Source: Candidatus Saccharimonadota bacterium (lineage in GTDB: Bacteria; Patescibacteriota; Saccharimonadia; Saccharimonadales; Saccharimonadaceae). From it: DNA of 64,000 nucleotides. This document shows, piece by piece, positions 1 to 8,879 of the stretch. The stretch spans positions 62,001-126,000 of the forward strand of contig JAUMYN010000002.1 of the NCBI GenBank assembly GCA_030528625.1, read 5' to 3'. Positions within the stretch are counted from its first letter, which is position 1, and each line of letters opens with the position of its first letter. Under the pieces are notes generated by a model. That model searched no databases and had not been told where the DNA came from. It saw only the letters and a program-made list of their open reading frames with translations. The position numbers and the translations under genes are program-made.

Positions 1-295
1 AATCAGCAGCACCGGCCATCGAACTAGTATACGTCTTCATGTTCCTGGCAAACTCCTGCGTACGATCAAGCGCCGCCTTATAATCATCCCTGCTTGGCCC
101 GCCCAGCAAGACAACTGCCAAAATAATGCCGACGATGAGCAGCACCAGGCCAATCAATCCGCCGATAATCCCCCACAGCGCCCCCTTGCTCAGGCCCTTT
201 TTAGGCGGCATAGCATATGGCGTGCCTACTGGGCCGGGCACTGGCGGCGGCGACATTGGCTGCTGCGGCATGACTGGTTGGTTGCTATTATCCAT
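1..295 (-). CDS. Single-pass membrane protein with proline-rich N-terminus (partial)
   Basis: Start ATG at 295, preceded by AAGGAGG; the gene runs off the left edge, so only about 98 residues are visible. The first ~35 residues are Pro/Gln/Met-rich and would be cytoplasmic. A hydrophobic Gly/Ile/Leu/Val segment at about residues 41-66 is a clear membrane helix, followed by a charged region (SRDDYKAALDRTQEFARNM). This layout, a short proline-rich tail then one anchor and an outside domain, is common for small CPR and actinobacterial surface proteins. It starts 13 bases after the pnp stop, so it is probably cotranscribed with pnp. Function not recognised. Confidence 0.8.
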   Translation of the reverse strand, partial: MDNSNQPVMPQQPMSPPPVPGPVGTPYAMPPKKGLSKGALWGIIGGLIGLVLLIVGIILAVVLLGGPSRDDYKAALDRTQEFARNMKTYTSSMAGAAD

Positions 296-307
296 ATTCC
301 TCCTTGC

Positions 308-2449
308 TTATACTTCTTTTTCCATTGTACCACGCGGCGCGCCCAATCCAAGCATTGTCAGATTGATTTTACCCCGCTCGTCAATACCAGTAATTTTCAC
401 TCGTACCATCTGGCCTTCTTTGACCACATCAGTCACCTTGGCGACACGACCTTCAGCCAGTTTTGAGATATGCACCATACCATCAATCCCTGGAAGAATA
501 TTGACGAAGGCACCGAAATCCTTGATGCTGACCACCTTGCCTTCGTAGATTTTACCAACCTCCGGCTCCTCCACCAGGCTCTTGATCCAAGCAATCGCCT
601 TTTCAATCGAGGCGCCATCTGGGCTAGCCACGGTGATCAAGCCGTCTTCCTTGATGTCGATCTCAGCGCCGGTTTCGCTAGTAATCTTATTAATTACCTC
701 GCCACCCTTACCAATCACCGCGCCAATCTTGTCGGGGTTAATCTTCAGCTTCTCGATGCGCGGCGCATACGGACTGAGGCTCTCTCGCGGCTGAGCGATA
801 ACGCCGAGCATGTGCTCCAAAATCACCCGCCGGCCGTGCGCACTGCCAGCAATCGCCTGCTCTAGCACCGCCACTGGCAGGCCATGCACCTTCATATCCA
901 TCTGAATAGCCGTGATGCCCTTGGCTGTCCCCGTCACCTTAAAGTCCATATCACCGGCAAAGTCCTCGGCGTCGGCGATGTCGGTCAGAATATATGGCGT
1001 CGCACCATCCATCATTAGCCCCATGGCGATACCCGATACCGGCGCTTTCAGAGGCACGCCAGCATCCATCAGCGCCAAACAGCTAGAGCAAGTGGCGGCC
1101 ATACTGGTCGAACCATTCTGGCTCATAATTTCCGTCACGCTGCGGATGGCGTATGGAAATTCTTCCTCGCTCGGCAATACTGGCACCAGCGCTCGTTCTG
1201 CCAGGTAGCCATGGCCGATTTCCCGTCGTCCTGGGCTACCCAAGCGACGCACCTCGCCCACCGTATAGCCCGGCGCATTGTAGTGGTGCATATAGCGGCG
1301 CTCACCGTCCGTTACCTCCATCGTGTCCACCAGCTGAGCATAACTGAGCGGTGCTAAGGTGACAATATTCATACCCTGCGTCACCCCGCGGGTAAACAAG
1401 CTCGAACCATGAGCACGCGGTAAAAGCCCAACTTCTGAACTCAGTGGCCGCACCTCCGTCAGCTGGCGACCATCTGGCCGCAGGCCCTCTTCGACGATGC
1501 CGCGGCGCACATCGCTATGCAGCGCCGAGGTAAAGGCCTCGTCGTATTCAGCGCGCAGCGCCTCATATTCTTCGCCTCGTTTCTCAGCAAACTCAGCATG
1601 GAAAGTTTCACGCAGCTGAGCAATGAGTTCATTGCGCTGCGGGTACTCGCGGCGAATCGCCGCACCAAATTTATCGTCAGCCCAAGCGTTTACTTCCGCC
1701 TGAATGTCTTCATTTGGCAAGATCAGCTCGTACTGCTGAGCGGCCGGCGCTACCTTTTTTGCCAGCTCACGCTGCAGCTGAATGGCTGGCTGCATCATCT
1801 GATGCGCCCACGCGAGTCCCTCAACAATCACCTGCTCGCTCACTTCATTGGCGCCGGCTTCCACCATGGTGATGCCGCTCTCAATCCCAGCTACCACCAA
1901 ATCCAGGTCGCTGGCCGTCCGCTCTTCAGGGGTCAAAAAGGCCTTGAATTCGCCATTCACCCGGCCGACGCGCAGACCTGACACTGGCCCGTCAAACGGC
2001 GTACCGGTCAGCATCAGCGCCGCACTGGCCGCTACCATGGCCACCATATCAGGCCGAAAACTCGGATCCATACTTAGGACGCTTGAGACCACCTGCACCT
2101 CTTGCCGATACCCCTTCGGAAACAGCGGACGAATCGGCCGGTCAATCAAGCGCCCAATGAGAATTGCCTCGTCACTGGGACGACCCTCGCGCTTAATAAA
2201 GCGGCTGCCAGAAATTTTACCAGCGGCATAAAACTTTTCTTCATAGTCAATCGACAGCGGGAAATAATCCAGCTCCACCGGCCGCGAGCCGACCATGGCC
2301 GTGCCCAACACCACGGTGTCGCCATAGCGCGCCAGCACGCTCGCCGTGGTGCGAAACCCCACTCGATTCACCTCCAACGTCAGCGGCCGACCGCACCACT
2401 CGGTAGTCACCGAAAAAATATCCTTGCCAGTTGGATTAATAATGCTCAT
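308..2449 (-). CDS. pnp: Polynucleotide phosphorylase (PNPase)
   Basis: 713-aa phosphorolytic 3'-5' exoribonuclease acting in mRNA turnover. Two RNase PH domains flank a helical linker, then a KH domain ([15 protein letters not shown]) and a C-terminal S1 domain ([20 protein letters not shown]) ending [11 protein letters not shown], the full family layout. The frame extends 48 bases further upstream, but the ATG at 2449 fits the family N-terminus ([20 protein letters not shown]) and has GGGGAAAGGAT upstream. A -10 box TATACT at 2545-2550 gives a leader of roughly 90 bases, which could hold an autoregulatory stem as in other bacteria (inference). rpsO, its usual neighbour, lies 1.6 kb away rather than adjacent. 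Confidence 0.97.
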   Translation of the reverse strand: MSIINPTGKDIFSVTTEWCGRPLTLEVNRVGFRTTASVLARYGDTVVLGTAMVGSRPVELDYFPLSIDYEEKFYAAGKISGSRFIKREGRPSDEAILIGRLIDRPIRPLFPKGYRQEVQVVSSVLSMDPSFRPDMVAMVAASAALMLTGTPFDGPVSGLRVGRVNGEFKAFLTPEERTASDLDLVVAGIESGITMVEAGANEVSEQVIVEGLAWAHQMMQPAIQLQRELAKKVAPAAQQYELILPNEDIQAEVNAWADDKFGAAIRREYPQRNELIAQLRETFHAEFAEKRGEEYEALRAEYDEAFTSALHSDVRRGIVEEGLRPDGRQLTEVRPLSSEVGLLPRAHGSSLFTRGVTQGMNIVTLAPLSYAQLVDTMEVTDGERRYMHHYNAPGYTVGEVRRLGSPGRREIGHGYLAERALVPVLPSEEEFPYAIRSVTEIMSQNGSTSMAATCSSCLALMDAGVPLKAPVSGIAMGLMMDGATPYILTDIADAEDFAGDMDFKVTGTAKGITAIQMDMKVHGLPVAVLEQAIAGSAHGRRVILEHMLGVIAQPRESLSPYAPRIEKLKINPDKIGAVIGKGGEVINKITSETGAEIDIKEDGLITVASPDGASIEKAIAWIKSLVEEPEVGKIYEGKVVSIKDFGAFVNILPGIDGMVHISKLAEGRVAKVTDVVKEGQMVRVKITGIDERGKINLTMLGLGAPRGTMEKEV

Positions 2450-2544
2450 ATATGCTATCCTTTCCCCGCAGAGAGTAACAGGTGTTATGGCGCTCATCCA
2501 AACGCCCCAGCATCTATCACCATCCGCGACTTATGTTCCTTTTT

Positions 2545-2550
2545 AGTATA
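2545..2550 (-). promoter_or_regulatory. -10 box of pnp promoter
   Basis: TATACT with an extended TGC element, about 96 bases before the chosen pnp start. The resulting leader contains a 9-codon mini-ORF (MVIDAGAFG) whose stop overlaps an in-frame upstream ATG of pnp; whether it is translated is unknown. Confidence 0.55.
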
Positions 2551-2571
2551 GCACACTATCAGCAGCAGTCT

Positions 2572-3270
2572 CTATCGCGTCAGATATTGATGCGCATCGG
2601 TGATGAGCTCTGCCTCGAGAACCCCGGGTTCATCCTTGCCCCACAGCCACGCAGTGACGCGTCGTTCATCAGCTGGCTGCACAAGCTGGAGATACAACAG
2701 GTACGCCGCATAGACAGCCTTAGCTACCGCACCGTCCGTCCGCCGATTCAGGTCTGCGAGATGCTTATGAATATCTACTGGACCGCAAGAGGCAGCCGAT
2801 TCCACTAACTGACGCAGCGGTTGCATCAGTTCTGGCAGCGCTGCATCAACCCGGTACTGCACGGGCCAAATTTTATAGTCCGCTCGACCTAGCAACCCGC
2901 CAGATAGAGATTGACGGAGCGCCACGGAGCTCTTTTTTTGCTCGATAAGCTCTGCCAGCGGTTTCACCGGCCCCAGCAACCGCCAGAAGTTATTAGCATA
3001 GTTTTCATCACGATAGCAGCGCGATCTCAGAAAGTCCTCTGGCCCATTATAACGCGACTTACGATTGACCTCCTGCTTGTCAATGACGGCATCGGGCACC
3101 AGACCACCGAGCGCCTCAATGCAACCATCAACCTCGTCCACCTTCGACTTCGCCCCCGTAACGACCTCCTCGGCCCATGCCTCGCTCGGGCCGCCGATTT
3201 CCCAGCCATCCGCACCAGACCAGCTGTCATCGTGATCGCCATAACTGATAAAGCCAAACTGTTCTATCAT
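2572..3270 (-). CDS. Hypothetical protein, 232 aa
   Basis: No family recognised. Soluble, no signal peptide or membrane segment, rich in Trp and acidic residues at the N-terminus (GDHDDSWSGADGWEIGG) and helical afterwards. The start ATG at 3270 lies 6 bases after the -10 of a near-consensus promoter (TTGACA, 17 bases, TAAAAT), so the transcript is probably leaderless. It is divergent from the sortase gene and its stop lies about 120 bases upstream of the pnp start. The composition matches the neighbours, so there is no sign of recent transfer. Confidence 0.75.
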   Translation of the reverse strand: MIEQFGFISYGDHDDSWSGADGWEIGGPSEAWAEEVVTGAKSKVDEVDGCIEALGGLVPDAVIDKQEVNRKSRYNGPEDFLRSRCYRDENYANNFWRLLGPVKPLAELIEQKKSSVALRQSLSGGLLGRADYKIWPVQYRVDAALPELMQPLRQLVESAASCGPVDIHKHLADLNRRTDGAVAKAVYAAYLLYLQLVQPADERRVTAWLWGKDEPGVLEAELITDAHQYLTR

Positions 3271-3276
3271 CTTTTT

Positions 3277-3305
3277 ATTTTAACACTTTATATATATTAT
3301 GTCAA
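3277..3305 (-). promoter_or_regulatory. Sigma70-type promoter abutting a start codon
   Basis: TTGACA (3300-3305), 17-base spacer, TAAAAT (3277-3282), then 6 bases to the ATG at 3270. The predicted +1 falls on the ATG itself. Confidence 0.8.
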
Positions 3306-3338
3306 GCAGCTACCCTGTCAGGGTACGCGTGATTATGC

Positions 3339-3344
3339 TATACT
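3339..3344 (+). promoter_or_regulatory. -10 box of sortase gene (leaderless type)
   Basis: TATGCTATACT: extended -10 with TATACT at 3339-3344, exactly 6 bases before the ATG at 3351. There is no ribosome-binding site between them. Confidence 0.7.
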
Positions 3345-3350
3345 ACCCCT

Positions 3351-3959
3351 ATGCAACTTGCTCGCCGCCCCTATCAATCCGCCCGTCGCCTGGCTACGCT
3401 CGGCATCGCACTTCTGCTGCTGCTCGGCGGCAGTTACATCTTACTCACCGCACTCAGTCCGCTGCTTAGTTCGCCCTTCATTAACCCTACTGACAATGCT
3501 ACCACGCGATTGCTCGCCACCAGCGCCACCAAGCCGCCAGCCGAGCAGTTCACTGAACCCCGCCTCTACATCCCCAAAATCGACATCAACCTACCCTACG
3601 CCAGCGGCGGGCCAGAAGTCATGGAGCGCGGTGCTTGGTGGCGGCAGCCGCACAACGGCAACCCCAAGGACGGCGGCAACTTTGTCTTATCAGCTCATCG
3701 CTTCATCATGGGCCTGACGCCGCAGCAAACCTGGCGCAAATCGCCCTTCTATAATATTCACCTGCTTACTGTAGGCGACGAGATTATCATTGATTATCAA
3801 GGCCGGCGCTACACCTATGTCATTCGGCGGCTCTTTGATGTCGCACCCGACGCCGTACATATCGAGCAGCGCACCAAGCAGCCGCAGCTGACGCTGTATT
3901 CCTGCACCCTTGGCGGTGCGGCCGATGGCCGCAATGTCATCATCGCCACGCTCAAATAG
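3351..3959 (+). CDS. Sortase family transpeptidase
   Basis: 202 aa, membrane-anchored by a hydrophobic segment at about residues 13-38, with the catalytic domain outside. Catalytic His116 lies in LSAHRF, Cys185 in TLYSCTLGG and the partner Arg194 in ADGRN, so the full His-Cys-Arg triad is present. The core segment LYIPKIDINLPY is typical of class D/E-like sortases. Sortases link LPxTG-type surface proteins or pilins to the cell wall; the large adhesin at the end of this window may be a client, but its C-terminus is not visible. The gene stands alone, with no pilin-sortase island around it. The start is set by the -10 box 6 bases upstream. Confidence 0.93.
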   Translation: MQLARRPYQSARRLATLGIALLLLLGGSYILLTALSPLLSSPFINPTDNATTRLLATSATKPPAEQFTEPRLYIPKIDINLPYASGGPEVMERGAWWRQPHNGNPKDGGNFVLSAHRFIMGLTPQQTWRKSPFYNIHLLTVGDEIIIDYQGRRYTYVIRRLFDVAPDAVHIEQRTKQPQLTLYSCTLGGAADGRNVIIATLK

Positions 3960-4010
3960 CAAAACCCGCCCCTGTCATAGAGGCGGATCTATCAACCATT
4001 CCGACTGCGC

Positions 4011-4277
4011 TTATTTACGCAGACCCAGAGCGGCCAGCACTTGCTTGTAACTCTCAAAGTCGGTGCGCTCTAGGTATCTCAGGAGGCGCTTTCGCTTCCC
4101 TACCATTTGCACAAGCCCGCGACGAGCCATAAAGTCGTGTTTGTTCGCCTTTAGATGCTCTGTCACCTCTTTGATACGAGCCGTCAAAATCGAAATCTGC
4201 GCCTGCGGGCTGCCGACATCGTTCTTGCTGACCTGAGTCAAAGCAATCGCTTTTGCTTTATTATCCTTGCTAATCAT
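4011..4277 (-). CDS. rpsO: 30S ribosomal protein S15
   Basis: 88 aa, the usual S15 length, binding the central domain of 16S rRNA. Family signatures are visible: DVGSPQAQISILTARIKEVTEHLKANKHDF and the basic LLRYLERTDFESYKQVLAALGLRK end. The ATG at 4277 lies 9 bases after TATACT (4287-4292), so the leader is 2-3 bases at most and there is no Shine-Dalgarno. A leader that short leaves no room for the S15 autoregulatory structure known in other bacteria. Confidence 0.98.
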   Translation of the reverse strand: MISKDNKAKAIALTQVSKNDVGSPQAQISILTARIKEVTEHLKANKHDFMARRGLVQMVGKRKRLLRYLERTDFESYKQVLAALGLRK

Positions 4278-4343
4278 AGCCCCGTAAGTATACCAGGCTC
4301 AGGGCCAAAAGACAAGCTTCGTCCAACAAACACCGCTGAGCAG

Positions 4344-4838
4344 CTAGAACACCTGGGCGTAATTATAGCGAAGAGCTCCAGTGTCTGGCGCATGGCTCGC
4401 ATTAATACGACAGGTGGCACGCACTTTGTTGAACTGAGCCTTATCATCGTCAGTAGGATTGTTCAGTGCGGCGAAAATAGCAAAGCCGTTCACCGCCGAT
4501 CCGGCCCCGCTCTTGCACGGATACCAGCGAAAGATATACTTTGGGTCGGACACATTTTTACTTTTGATGCCGTCTCGATAGCCCGGCTTGAGGTATTTCG
4601 GCACCAATGAATCAACGCCGCCAGTATTAGAAAAATACCCATGGGCGCTCGGTAGCTCATTCTGGGATTCGGCCAACTGTAGCGCGTCGCCCGCCGTCTT
4701 GACAACGGCACGAATTTTCGAGTCCAGACCATCGTCTCGAACAAACGTATAGGCCATAATGACGATCGACGCCAAGATGGCAATCACCACGATAACAACC
4801 ATTAGTTCTATAACTGTAAAACCCTTGTGCTTTTTCAT
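4344..4838 (-). CDS. Type IV prepilin-like protein
   Basis: 164 aa. It begins MKKHKG|FTVIELMVVIVVIAILAS, a class III signal with the Gly before the cleavage site, Glu at mature position 5 and a long hydrophobic N-terminal helix, the hallmark of type IV pilins and pseudopilins. Two Cys in the C-terminal half (FRWYPCKSG and KVRATCRIN) could form the D-region disulfide. The ATG at 4838 is chosen because it gives the short basic leader peptide; a GTG at 4853 would add five residues. It directly follows truB (stop at 4856). No pilus assembly genes are in this window, so it depends on a PilD/PilB/PilC set elsewhere. Confidence 0.92.
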   Translation of the reverse strand: MKKHKGFTVIELMVVIVVIAILASIVIMAYTFVRDDGLDSKIRAVVKTAGDALQLAESQNELPSAHGYFSNTGGVDSLVPKYLKPGYRDGIKSKNVSDPKYIFRWYPCKSGAGSAVNGFAIFAALNNPTDDDKAQFNKVRATCRINASHAPDTGALRYNYAQVF

Positions 4839-4855
4839 ACTTCCATCATACACCT

Positions 4856-5524
4856 TTACGAGTGTATCCCCAAATCTTTCAGCATATATGCCTGCGCCAC
4901 ATCATAGTCGGCAATCCGCGTCCGTCGTAGCGCCTGGCAGTATGCGCCGGTGCCAAGCTGTTCACCGATAGCCTGCGCCATGCTGCGAATATAGGTGCCG
5001 CTTGAGACATGTGTCCTGATTTGCAGCAGAGGATACTGATAATCGATCACTTCAAGCGCGTACACCGTCACCTTGCGCGGCGGCAATACCACCTCTTTAC
5101 CGGCCCGCGCTAGATCATAGGCGCGCCGCCCGCCGACCTTGATGGCCGAGAAGGCTGGCGGGGTTTGCAGTATATCGCCAGTAAGATCTTGAAGTACCGC
5201 CTGTACTGCCTCCGCACTGGGACGGTCAGTCGATACCTTAGTCTTCTCTCCCTCGGGGTCGCCCGTCGAGCTAACCTCCCCCAGCCGAATCGTCGCCTCA
5301 TACCATTTGTCCAGCTTAAGAAACTGCTCGGACTGCCGACAGGTTGCGCCAATGACCAAAATCATCAGCCCGGTAGCAAATGGGTCAAGTGTCCCGGTAT
5401 GGCCTACCTTGATCTTTGTGCCATGAGCTGATGACAACACCCGACGTACTCGTGCTACCACGCCAAAACTGGTCATGCCAGCAGGCTTGTCGATCAGTAC
5501 TATACCTTCGCGCGGCAGCATCAT
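4856..5524 (-). CDS. truB: tRNA pseudouridine(55) synthase
   Basis: 222 aa, converting U55 of the tRNA T-loop to pseudouridine. The catalytic motif GHTGTLDPFATG holds the nucleophilic Asp, and KPAGMTSF at the N-terminus and RTHVSSGTYIRSMA in the second half are family motifs. It is short because the C-terminal PUA-like domain is absent, as in many small genomes. The start ATG overlaps the stop of the upstream gene by 4 bases (ATGA-type coupling), so the two are translated together. The order DHH-type gene followed by truB is conserved in many bacteria. Confidence 0.97.
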   Translation of the reverse strand: MMLPREGIVLIDKPAGMTSFGVVARVRRVLSSAHGTKIKVGHTGTLDPFATGLMILVIGATCRQSEQFLKLDKWYEATIRLGEVSSTGDPEGEKTKVSTDRPSAEAVQAVLQDLTGDILQTPPAFSAIKVGGRRAYDLARAGKEVVLPPRKVTVYALEVIDYQYPLLQIRTHVSSGTYIRSMAQAIGEQLGTGAYCQALRRTRIADYDVAQAYMLKDLGIHS

Positions 5525-7317
5525 CCCTGCTGTCCTGGGATCTGGAATTGTGCTGGGTCAAACTGTGTAGCGGGCTGCGGCGGCATCGTTGGCAAGCTCG
5601 GCAAGCTATTCGCATCCACGCCTAACGGTGCCGGCGGCACTGGCGGCAGCGTCGAAAAGTCTGGCAGCGGCGGCAGCGGCGGCTGCGCTGGTGTTAAGGA
5701 AGCTGTTACTGGCGCGTGCGGCATACCTTGCGGCAGTGCTGCGGTAGTGTTCTGCGCCAGCGCCATCGTATCAGCCTGTAGGGCTGACAAAATTTCGTCG
5801 CTCACTGGGGTAGCCGGCTCAATGGGCGTTACCTCAGGCGGCAGAGCGTCAGCCCCAGCCGCCCCAGCCTGTGGCGCTACCGGCACCGCTGATGATTCTG
5901 GGGTAAGTGGTGCGATGGCCGTTACTTCCGCCGCTCCAGCACTAGCATCGCCGGTCGGCGGCACAGCAAACGGATCAACCTTCGGCGGTTGGCTAGCGTC
6001 CTCAACCATTGCCGCATTTAATGGCTGCTCGCCAGGCATCGGCGCGGCAATGTATTCGCGGTGTGCGGCTGGTGCGGGCATCGTCACTGTCGGCTCGGGC
6101 ACCACTGGTGTTGGCTCAACCGCCGCTACCGGCTCGGGCGACGTTGCTACTACCGGCCCTGCTGCGTCCGCCACCGGCTGGGATAATACAGCGGCAAGAT
6201 CAGGCTCTGATGGCGCAGCAGCAGACTCCTCTGCTGGCCCAGTGGAAACTCCCTCCGCCGACGCGACCTCGGTAGTCGGCGATAGTTCACCCGCCTTGCG
6301 CTTCGCCAGGTGCGCCTCAGCCGCTCGGGCAGCCTCATCTTGGCGTTCGGCCTGCGTCTGACGCGCCACATCATCTACCGTGCCAGTCTTATTGTGGCGA
6401 ATTGACAATGAGCCATCATACTCGCCCTGCTTGGACGAAGGGGCTGCTATTTCTTCGGTCGCAGCTGTCGAGACCTCTTCTGCCTCCGACATCTCCTCAG
6501 TATCTTTCGCCGCATCGGTCATCTCTGCAGCTTCATTCTCTGTCGTCTCCGCCTCTGCCGCCTCTTGCAAACGCGTGGCAATCAGCTGTTGGTTGGCACC
6601 AGCCGCCATCAGCCCAGCCGCCACCGTCATCACGCGCGACGAAGTTGCCGGCCCGCTAAAGCGATCGGTTGCTGCCACAATACCCGTCAGTAGCGCTGTT
6701 GCAATCTGCTCGTCCATCACCGCCTTCGGCGTCTTTAGTTCGTCGACCAGCTCTGCCAGCATCTCGCTGACACCACTAGCCTTGGCATCATGCCAATCGG
6801 TCGTCCCCAGTGTGCTGCGCACCTCGCCCGACGTCACCGTCAACACCGTCGCATCATGCAATATCCGCCCATGCGCCGCCAGCGCCTCGTCCAGATGATC
6901 ATTGTCAGCCACATTCAGCCCGATCACCAGCTCGACATTGTAATCACCCTGCGAAAACTCCAAATCCGCCTCGGAAATCGTCGTTTTGTACGGCGTAATA
7001 AAAATCTTTACCACCGCATCATCCACCACCTTATAGCGCAAATGATCGGCCTTTTCTTTATCCAAGGCAATGATAAAATCGCGCAGACTATCAGCAGTGT
7101 CCTCAAATGTTCCCTCTGGCTGCAAGAAATCAATCGCCGGCGGCGTCTTGCCCGAGAATACAGCCGTGGCATGCTTACCCAGGACATTCAGAAATAGCGT
7201 GATACCCAGGGCGGCCGATAGCTCGTCAACCGATGGATCGCGGCTCACCGCCACCAGAATATTAGTCGCGTCCTTGATATGCTGGACGACCTGTGATTTT
7301 GCGGACGAGCTGCTCAT
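5521..7317 (-). CDS. Degenerate DHH-family (NrnA-like) protein with long Pro/Ala-rich tail
   Basis: 598 aa. Residues ~1-240 follow the outline of DHH phosphoesterases (NrnA/RecJ type): ILVAVSRDPSVDELSAALGI sits where motif I (H-x-x-PDGDxxGS) belongs, LTVTSGEVRST where the DHH motif belongs, and LLTGIVAATDRFS where GIxxDTxxF belongs. The metal-binding His and Asp residues are missing at each place, so it is probably not an active nuclease. Residues ~250-598 are low complexity, rich in Ala, Pro, Glu and Val. Its position directly before truB is the usual place of nrnA, which supports the homology. A role as a scaffold or an oligonucleotide- or membrane-associated partner is conceivable but unproven. 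Confidence 0.75.
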   Translation of the reverse strand: MSSSSAKSQVVQHIKDATNILVAVSRDPSVDELSAALGITLFLNVLGKHATAVFSGKTPPAIDFLQPEGTFEDTADSLRDFIIALDKEKADHLRYKVVDDAVVKIFITPYKTTISEADLEFSQGDYNVELVIGLNVADNDHLDEALAAHGRILHDATVLTVTSGEVRSTLGTTDWHDAKASGVSEMLAELVDELKTPKAVMDEQIATALLTGIVAATDRFSGPATSSRVMTVAAGLMAAGANQQLIATRLQEAAEAETTENEAAEMTDAAKDTEEMSEAEEVSTAATEEIAAPSSKQGEYDGSLSIRHNKTGTVDDVARQTQAERQDEAARAAEAHLAKRKAGELSPTTEVASAEGVSTGPAEESAAAPSEPDLAAVLSQPVADAAGPVVATSPEPVAAVEPTPVVPEPTVTMPAPAAHREYIAAPMPGEQPLNAAMVEDASQPPKVDPFAVPPTGDASAGAAEVTAIAPLTPESSAVPVAPQAGAAGADALPPEVTPIEPATPVSDEILSALQADTMALAQNTTAALPQGMPHAPVTASLTPAQPPLPPLPDFSTLPPVPPAPLGVDANSLPSLPTMPPQPATQFDPAQFQIPGQQG

Positions 7318-7367
7318 AAATTTATAGTTCCTGTTTGGTGTTTGTTTGCTATTCGCTATCTGCCAGG

Positions 7368-7397
7368 ATTATACCATAAGCATCACCAGTTAGTCAA
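7368..7397 (-). promoter_or_regulatory. Promoter of the DHH-like/truB/pilin unit
   Basis: TTGACT (7392-7397), 18-base spacer, extended TGG-TATAAT (7368-7373). The leader is about 45 bases, with AGGAAC before the ATG at 7317. It is divergent from the rpsT promoter. Confidence 0.75.
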
Positions 7398-7413
7398 TAG
7401 TTTGGCGGGATAC

Positions 7414-7442
7414 TTTACTTTATGACGATATTTCTGTATAAT
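7414..7442 (+). promoter_or_regulatory. rpsT promoter
   Basis: TTTACT (7414-7419), 17-base spacer, extended TG-TATAAT (7437-7442). The leader of ~38 bases carries AGGTAAAGGAAG, a normal Shine-Dalgarno. Confidence 0.75.
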
Positions 7443-7486
7443 CTCTTTTTGATTAGCGAAACAAAGTATAGAGGTAAAGGAAGTAT

Positions 7487-7903
7487 ATGCCAATCATCAA
7501 ATCCGCCATCAAGCGAGCCAAACAAACCCTGAAGCGCCGTGAAAAGAATATCGGCATCAAAAAAGACATTAAAGCAGCTGTCAAAGCCTTTATGGCGCAA
7601 CCGTCAGCCAAGACGCTGGCCGCCGCTCAGGGCGAGCTGGACACCGCTGTCAAGAAGGGCTTGCTCAAGAAGAACACCGTAGCTCGCCACAAGAGCGCGC
7701 TAAGCAAGATCGCTAAAGAGGCTGGCGTCAAACTAGAGACCACTAAAAAGCCAGTTGCCGCTAAGCCTAACACTACGGCTGCAGCCAAGGCGCCTGCCAA
7801 GAAGGCCGCACCAAAGACTGAAACAACTACCAAAAAAGCACCAGCTAAGAAGCCTGCTGCCAAGCCTGCTGCTAAAAAACCAGCCGCGAAGAAGGCTGCG
7901 TAG
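7487..7903 (+). CDS. rpsT: 30S ribosomal protein S20 with extended Lys/Ala/Pro tail
   Basis: 138 aa. Residues 1-85 are S20 (MPIIKSAIKRAKQTLKRREKN, then LDTAVKKGLLKKNTVARHKSALSKIAK), which binds 16S rRNA near the 5' domain and helix 44. The remaining ~50 residues are a KKPAAKPAAKK-type repeat rich in Lys, Ala and Pro, resembling histone H1 or mycobacterial HupB tails and not present in standard S20 (~87 aa). The tail probably binds nucleic acid unspecifically (inference). The start has AGGTAAAGGAAG upstream, and a strong terminator follows the stop. Confidence 0.97.
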   Translation: MPIIKSAIKRAKQTLKRREKNIGIKKDIKAAVKAFMAQPSAKTLAAAQGELDTAVKKGLLKKNTVARHKSALSKIAKEAGVKLETTKKPVAAKPNTTAAAKAPAKKAAPKTETTTKKAPAKKPAAKPAAKKPAAKKAA

Positions 7904-7922
7904 TAGCAACTTCTACTAACTT

Positions 7923-7957
7923 AATAAAACCGCCCTCGTATGAAGAACGGTTTTATT
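7923..7957 (+). terminator. Rho-independent terminator after rpsT
   Basis: A 10-bp perfect stem, AATAAAACCG paired with CGGTTTTATT around a 15-base loop, followed by an A/T run. It lies 20 bases after the rpsT stop and may also serve the convergent lipoprotein gene. Confidence 0.85.
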
Positions 7958-7977
7958 ATTATACATAATGAAACGTG

Positions 7978-8823
7978 CTACCTAACTCCCGCTCTTCGCC
8001 GTAGCTCCTCACTAGCAACTCCCAGGGTAAATAGCGCCCTATAAAGAGCCTTCTGAGCCCCCGGATCGATTGATGATGTACTGGCTTTATACCGCTCAGA
8101 CTGAGGGGTGCTGATATTCAGCTCTCGTTTATCAAAGTGTGTGACAAAGAAGCCAGCCCTATTTGTGTCATACGGCGAGTCATTACGAGCATCGATCCAC
8201 TCAACACTGAGGTCGTTTGGATGATTTAATATCTCACGAAAGTCCTCCAAAGTAAGCGCCCTATTGACATCAAGTCTTTTTCCAAGCTTGAAAGTGACCC
8301 CTGCACTAACAAACATCTCCTTACCATTTTCACCCCTCCTCATGTCGACAGATCCATAAGTGACTTCTCCTGTTTCTGAATCATATACGGTGGATGTCTC
8401 GGGGACACGATTGTCATCTGAAGTCTCAAACTCTCCGTCAGGGCCCAATACTGACCCCTTGTTAGAGAAACCATCGCCGCTCCAGGTCGGGGTTGCGCCA
8501 CTGCTCTCTAATTCCAGTATATCCATTATTCGCGCTGCCGCTACGATGGCAGACTCTTTCATTCGCTCCCTCATTGACTCAATCTCTGCGGTACGGACGG
8601 CCTCCCCGTCCACCGGAGCTACGTCCGGACTCTGTGATGCCATATCAGTGGCCGCCCCAACCGACTGTGTTGTCTCGCCCGGCGCACACGTCTTGGCCTC
8701 AGTAGAGCAGCCACCCACGAGCGTACTGAGTGCTAATATGCCAGCAGCCGCCTTCGTCGCCAACGACTTTCCATTACATTCCGCCCCTGAGAGCCTATCT
8801 TTATTCCTTTTATTCCTTGCCAT
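7978..8823 (-). CDS. Putative lipoprotein A with phase-variable-type promoter
   Basis: 281 aa. A basic N-terminus (MARNKRNKDR), a hydrophobic stretch and a lipobox LVGG|C at about residue 39 predict a lipid-anchored exported protein. The mature part starts with a Ser/Ala/Thr-rich linker and then an acidic globular region; no known domain recognised. Its promoter region is closely related to that of the lipoprotein gene at 39364-40206, although the proteins have little obvious similarity beyond the lipoprotein plan and the DxETGE-type segments. AGAAGGAT precedes the ATG. The (AG)5 tract in the promoter spacer suggests on/off or graded expression (see findings). Confidence 0.85.
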   Translation of the reverse strand: MARNKRNKDRLSGAECNGKSLATKAAAGILALSTLVGGCSTEAKTCAPGETTQSVGAATDMASQSPDVAPVDGEAVRTAEIESMRERMKESAIVAAARIMDILELESSGATPTWSGDGFSNKGSVLGPDGEFETSDDNRVPETSTVYDSETGEVTYGSVDMRRGENGKEMFVSAGVTFKLGKRLDVNRALTLEDFREILNHPNDLSVEWIDARNDSPYDTNRAGFFVTHFDKRELNISTPQSERYKASTSSIDPGAQKALYRALFTLGVASEELRRRAGVR

Positions 8824-8879
8824 ATTGCTTATATCCTTCTCCTCTGCGTTCAGAGGTGTTACTTATGGTTATAAGCCCT

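Noticed and set aside
2449-2497. Longer pnp start at 2497
   Set aside because: The extra 16 residues are unlike PNPase N-termini, and the GGGGAAAGGAT site is placed for the ATG at 2449.
3960-4010. Terminator between the sortase and rpsO genes (CCGCC...GGCGG)
   Set aside because: The stem is short and interrupted and no T-run follows on either strand; not strong enough to annotate.
5747-6361. Plus-strand open frame rich in Ala, Ser and Thr
   Set aside because: Shadow of the Pro/Ala/Val-rich tail of the DHH-like protein; the low-complexity composition alone keeps the frame open.
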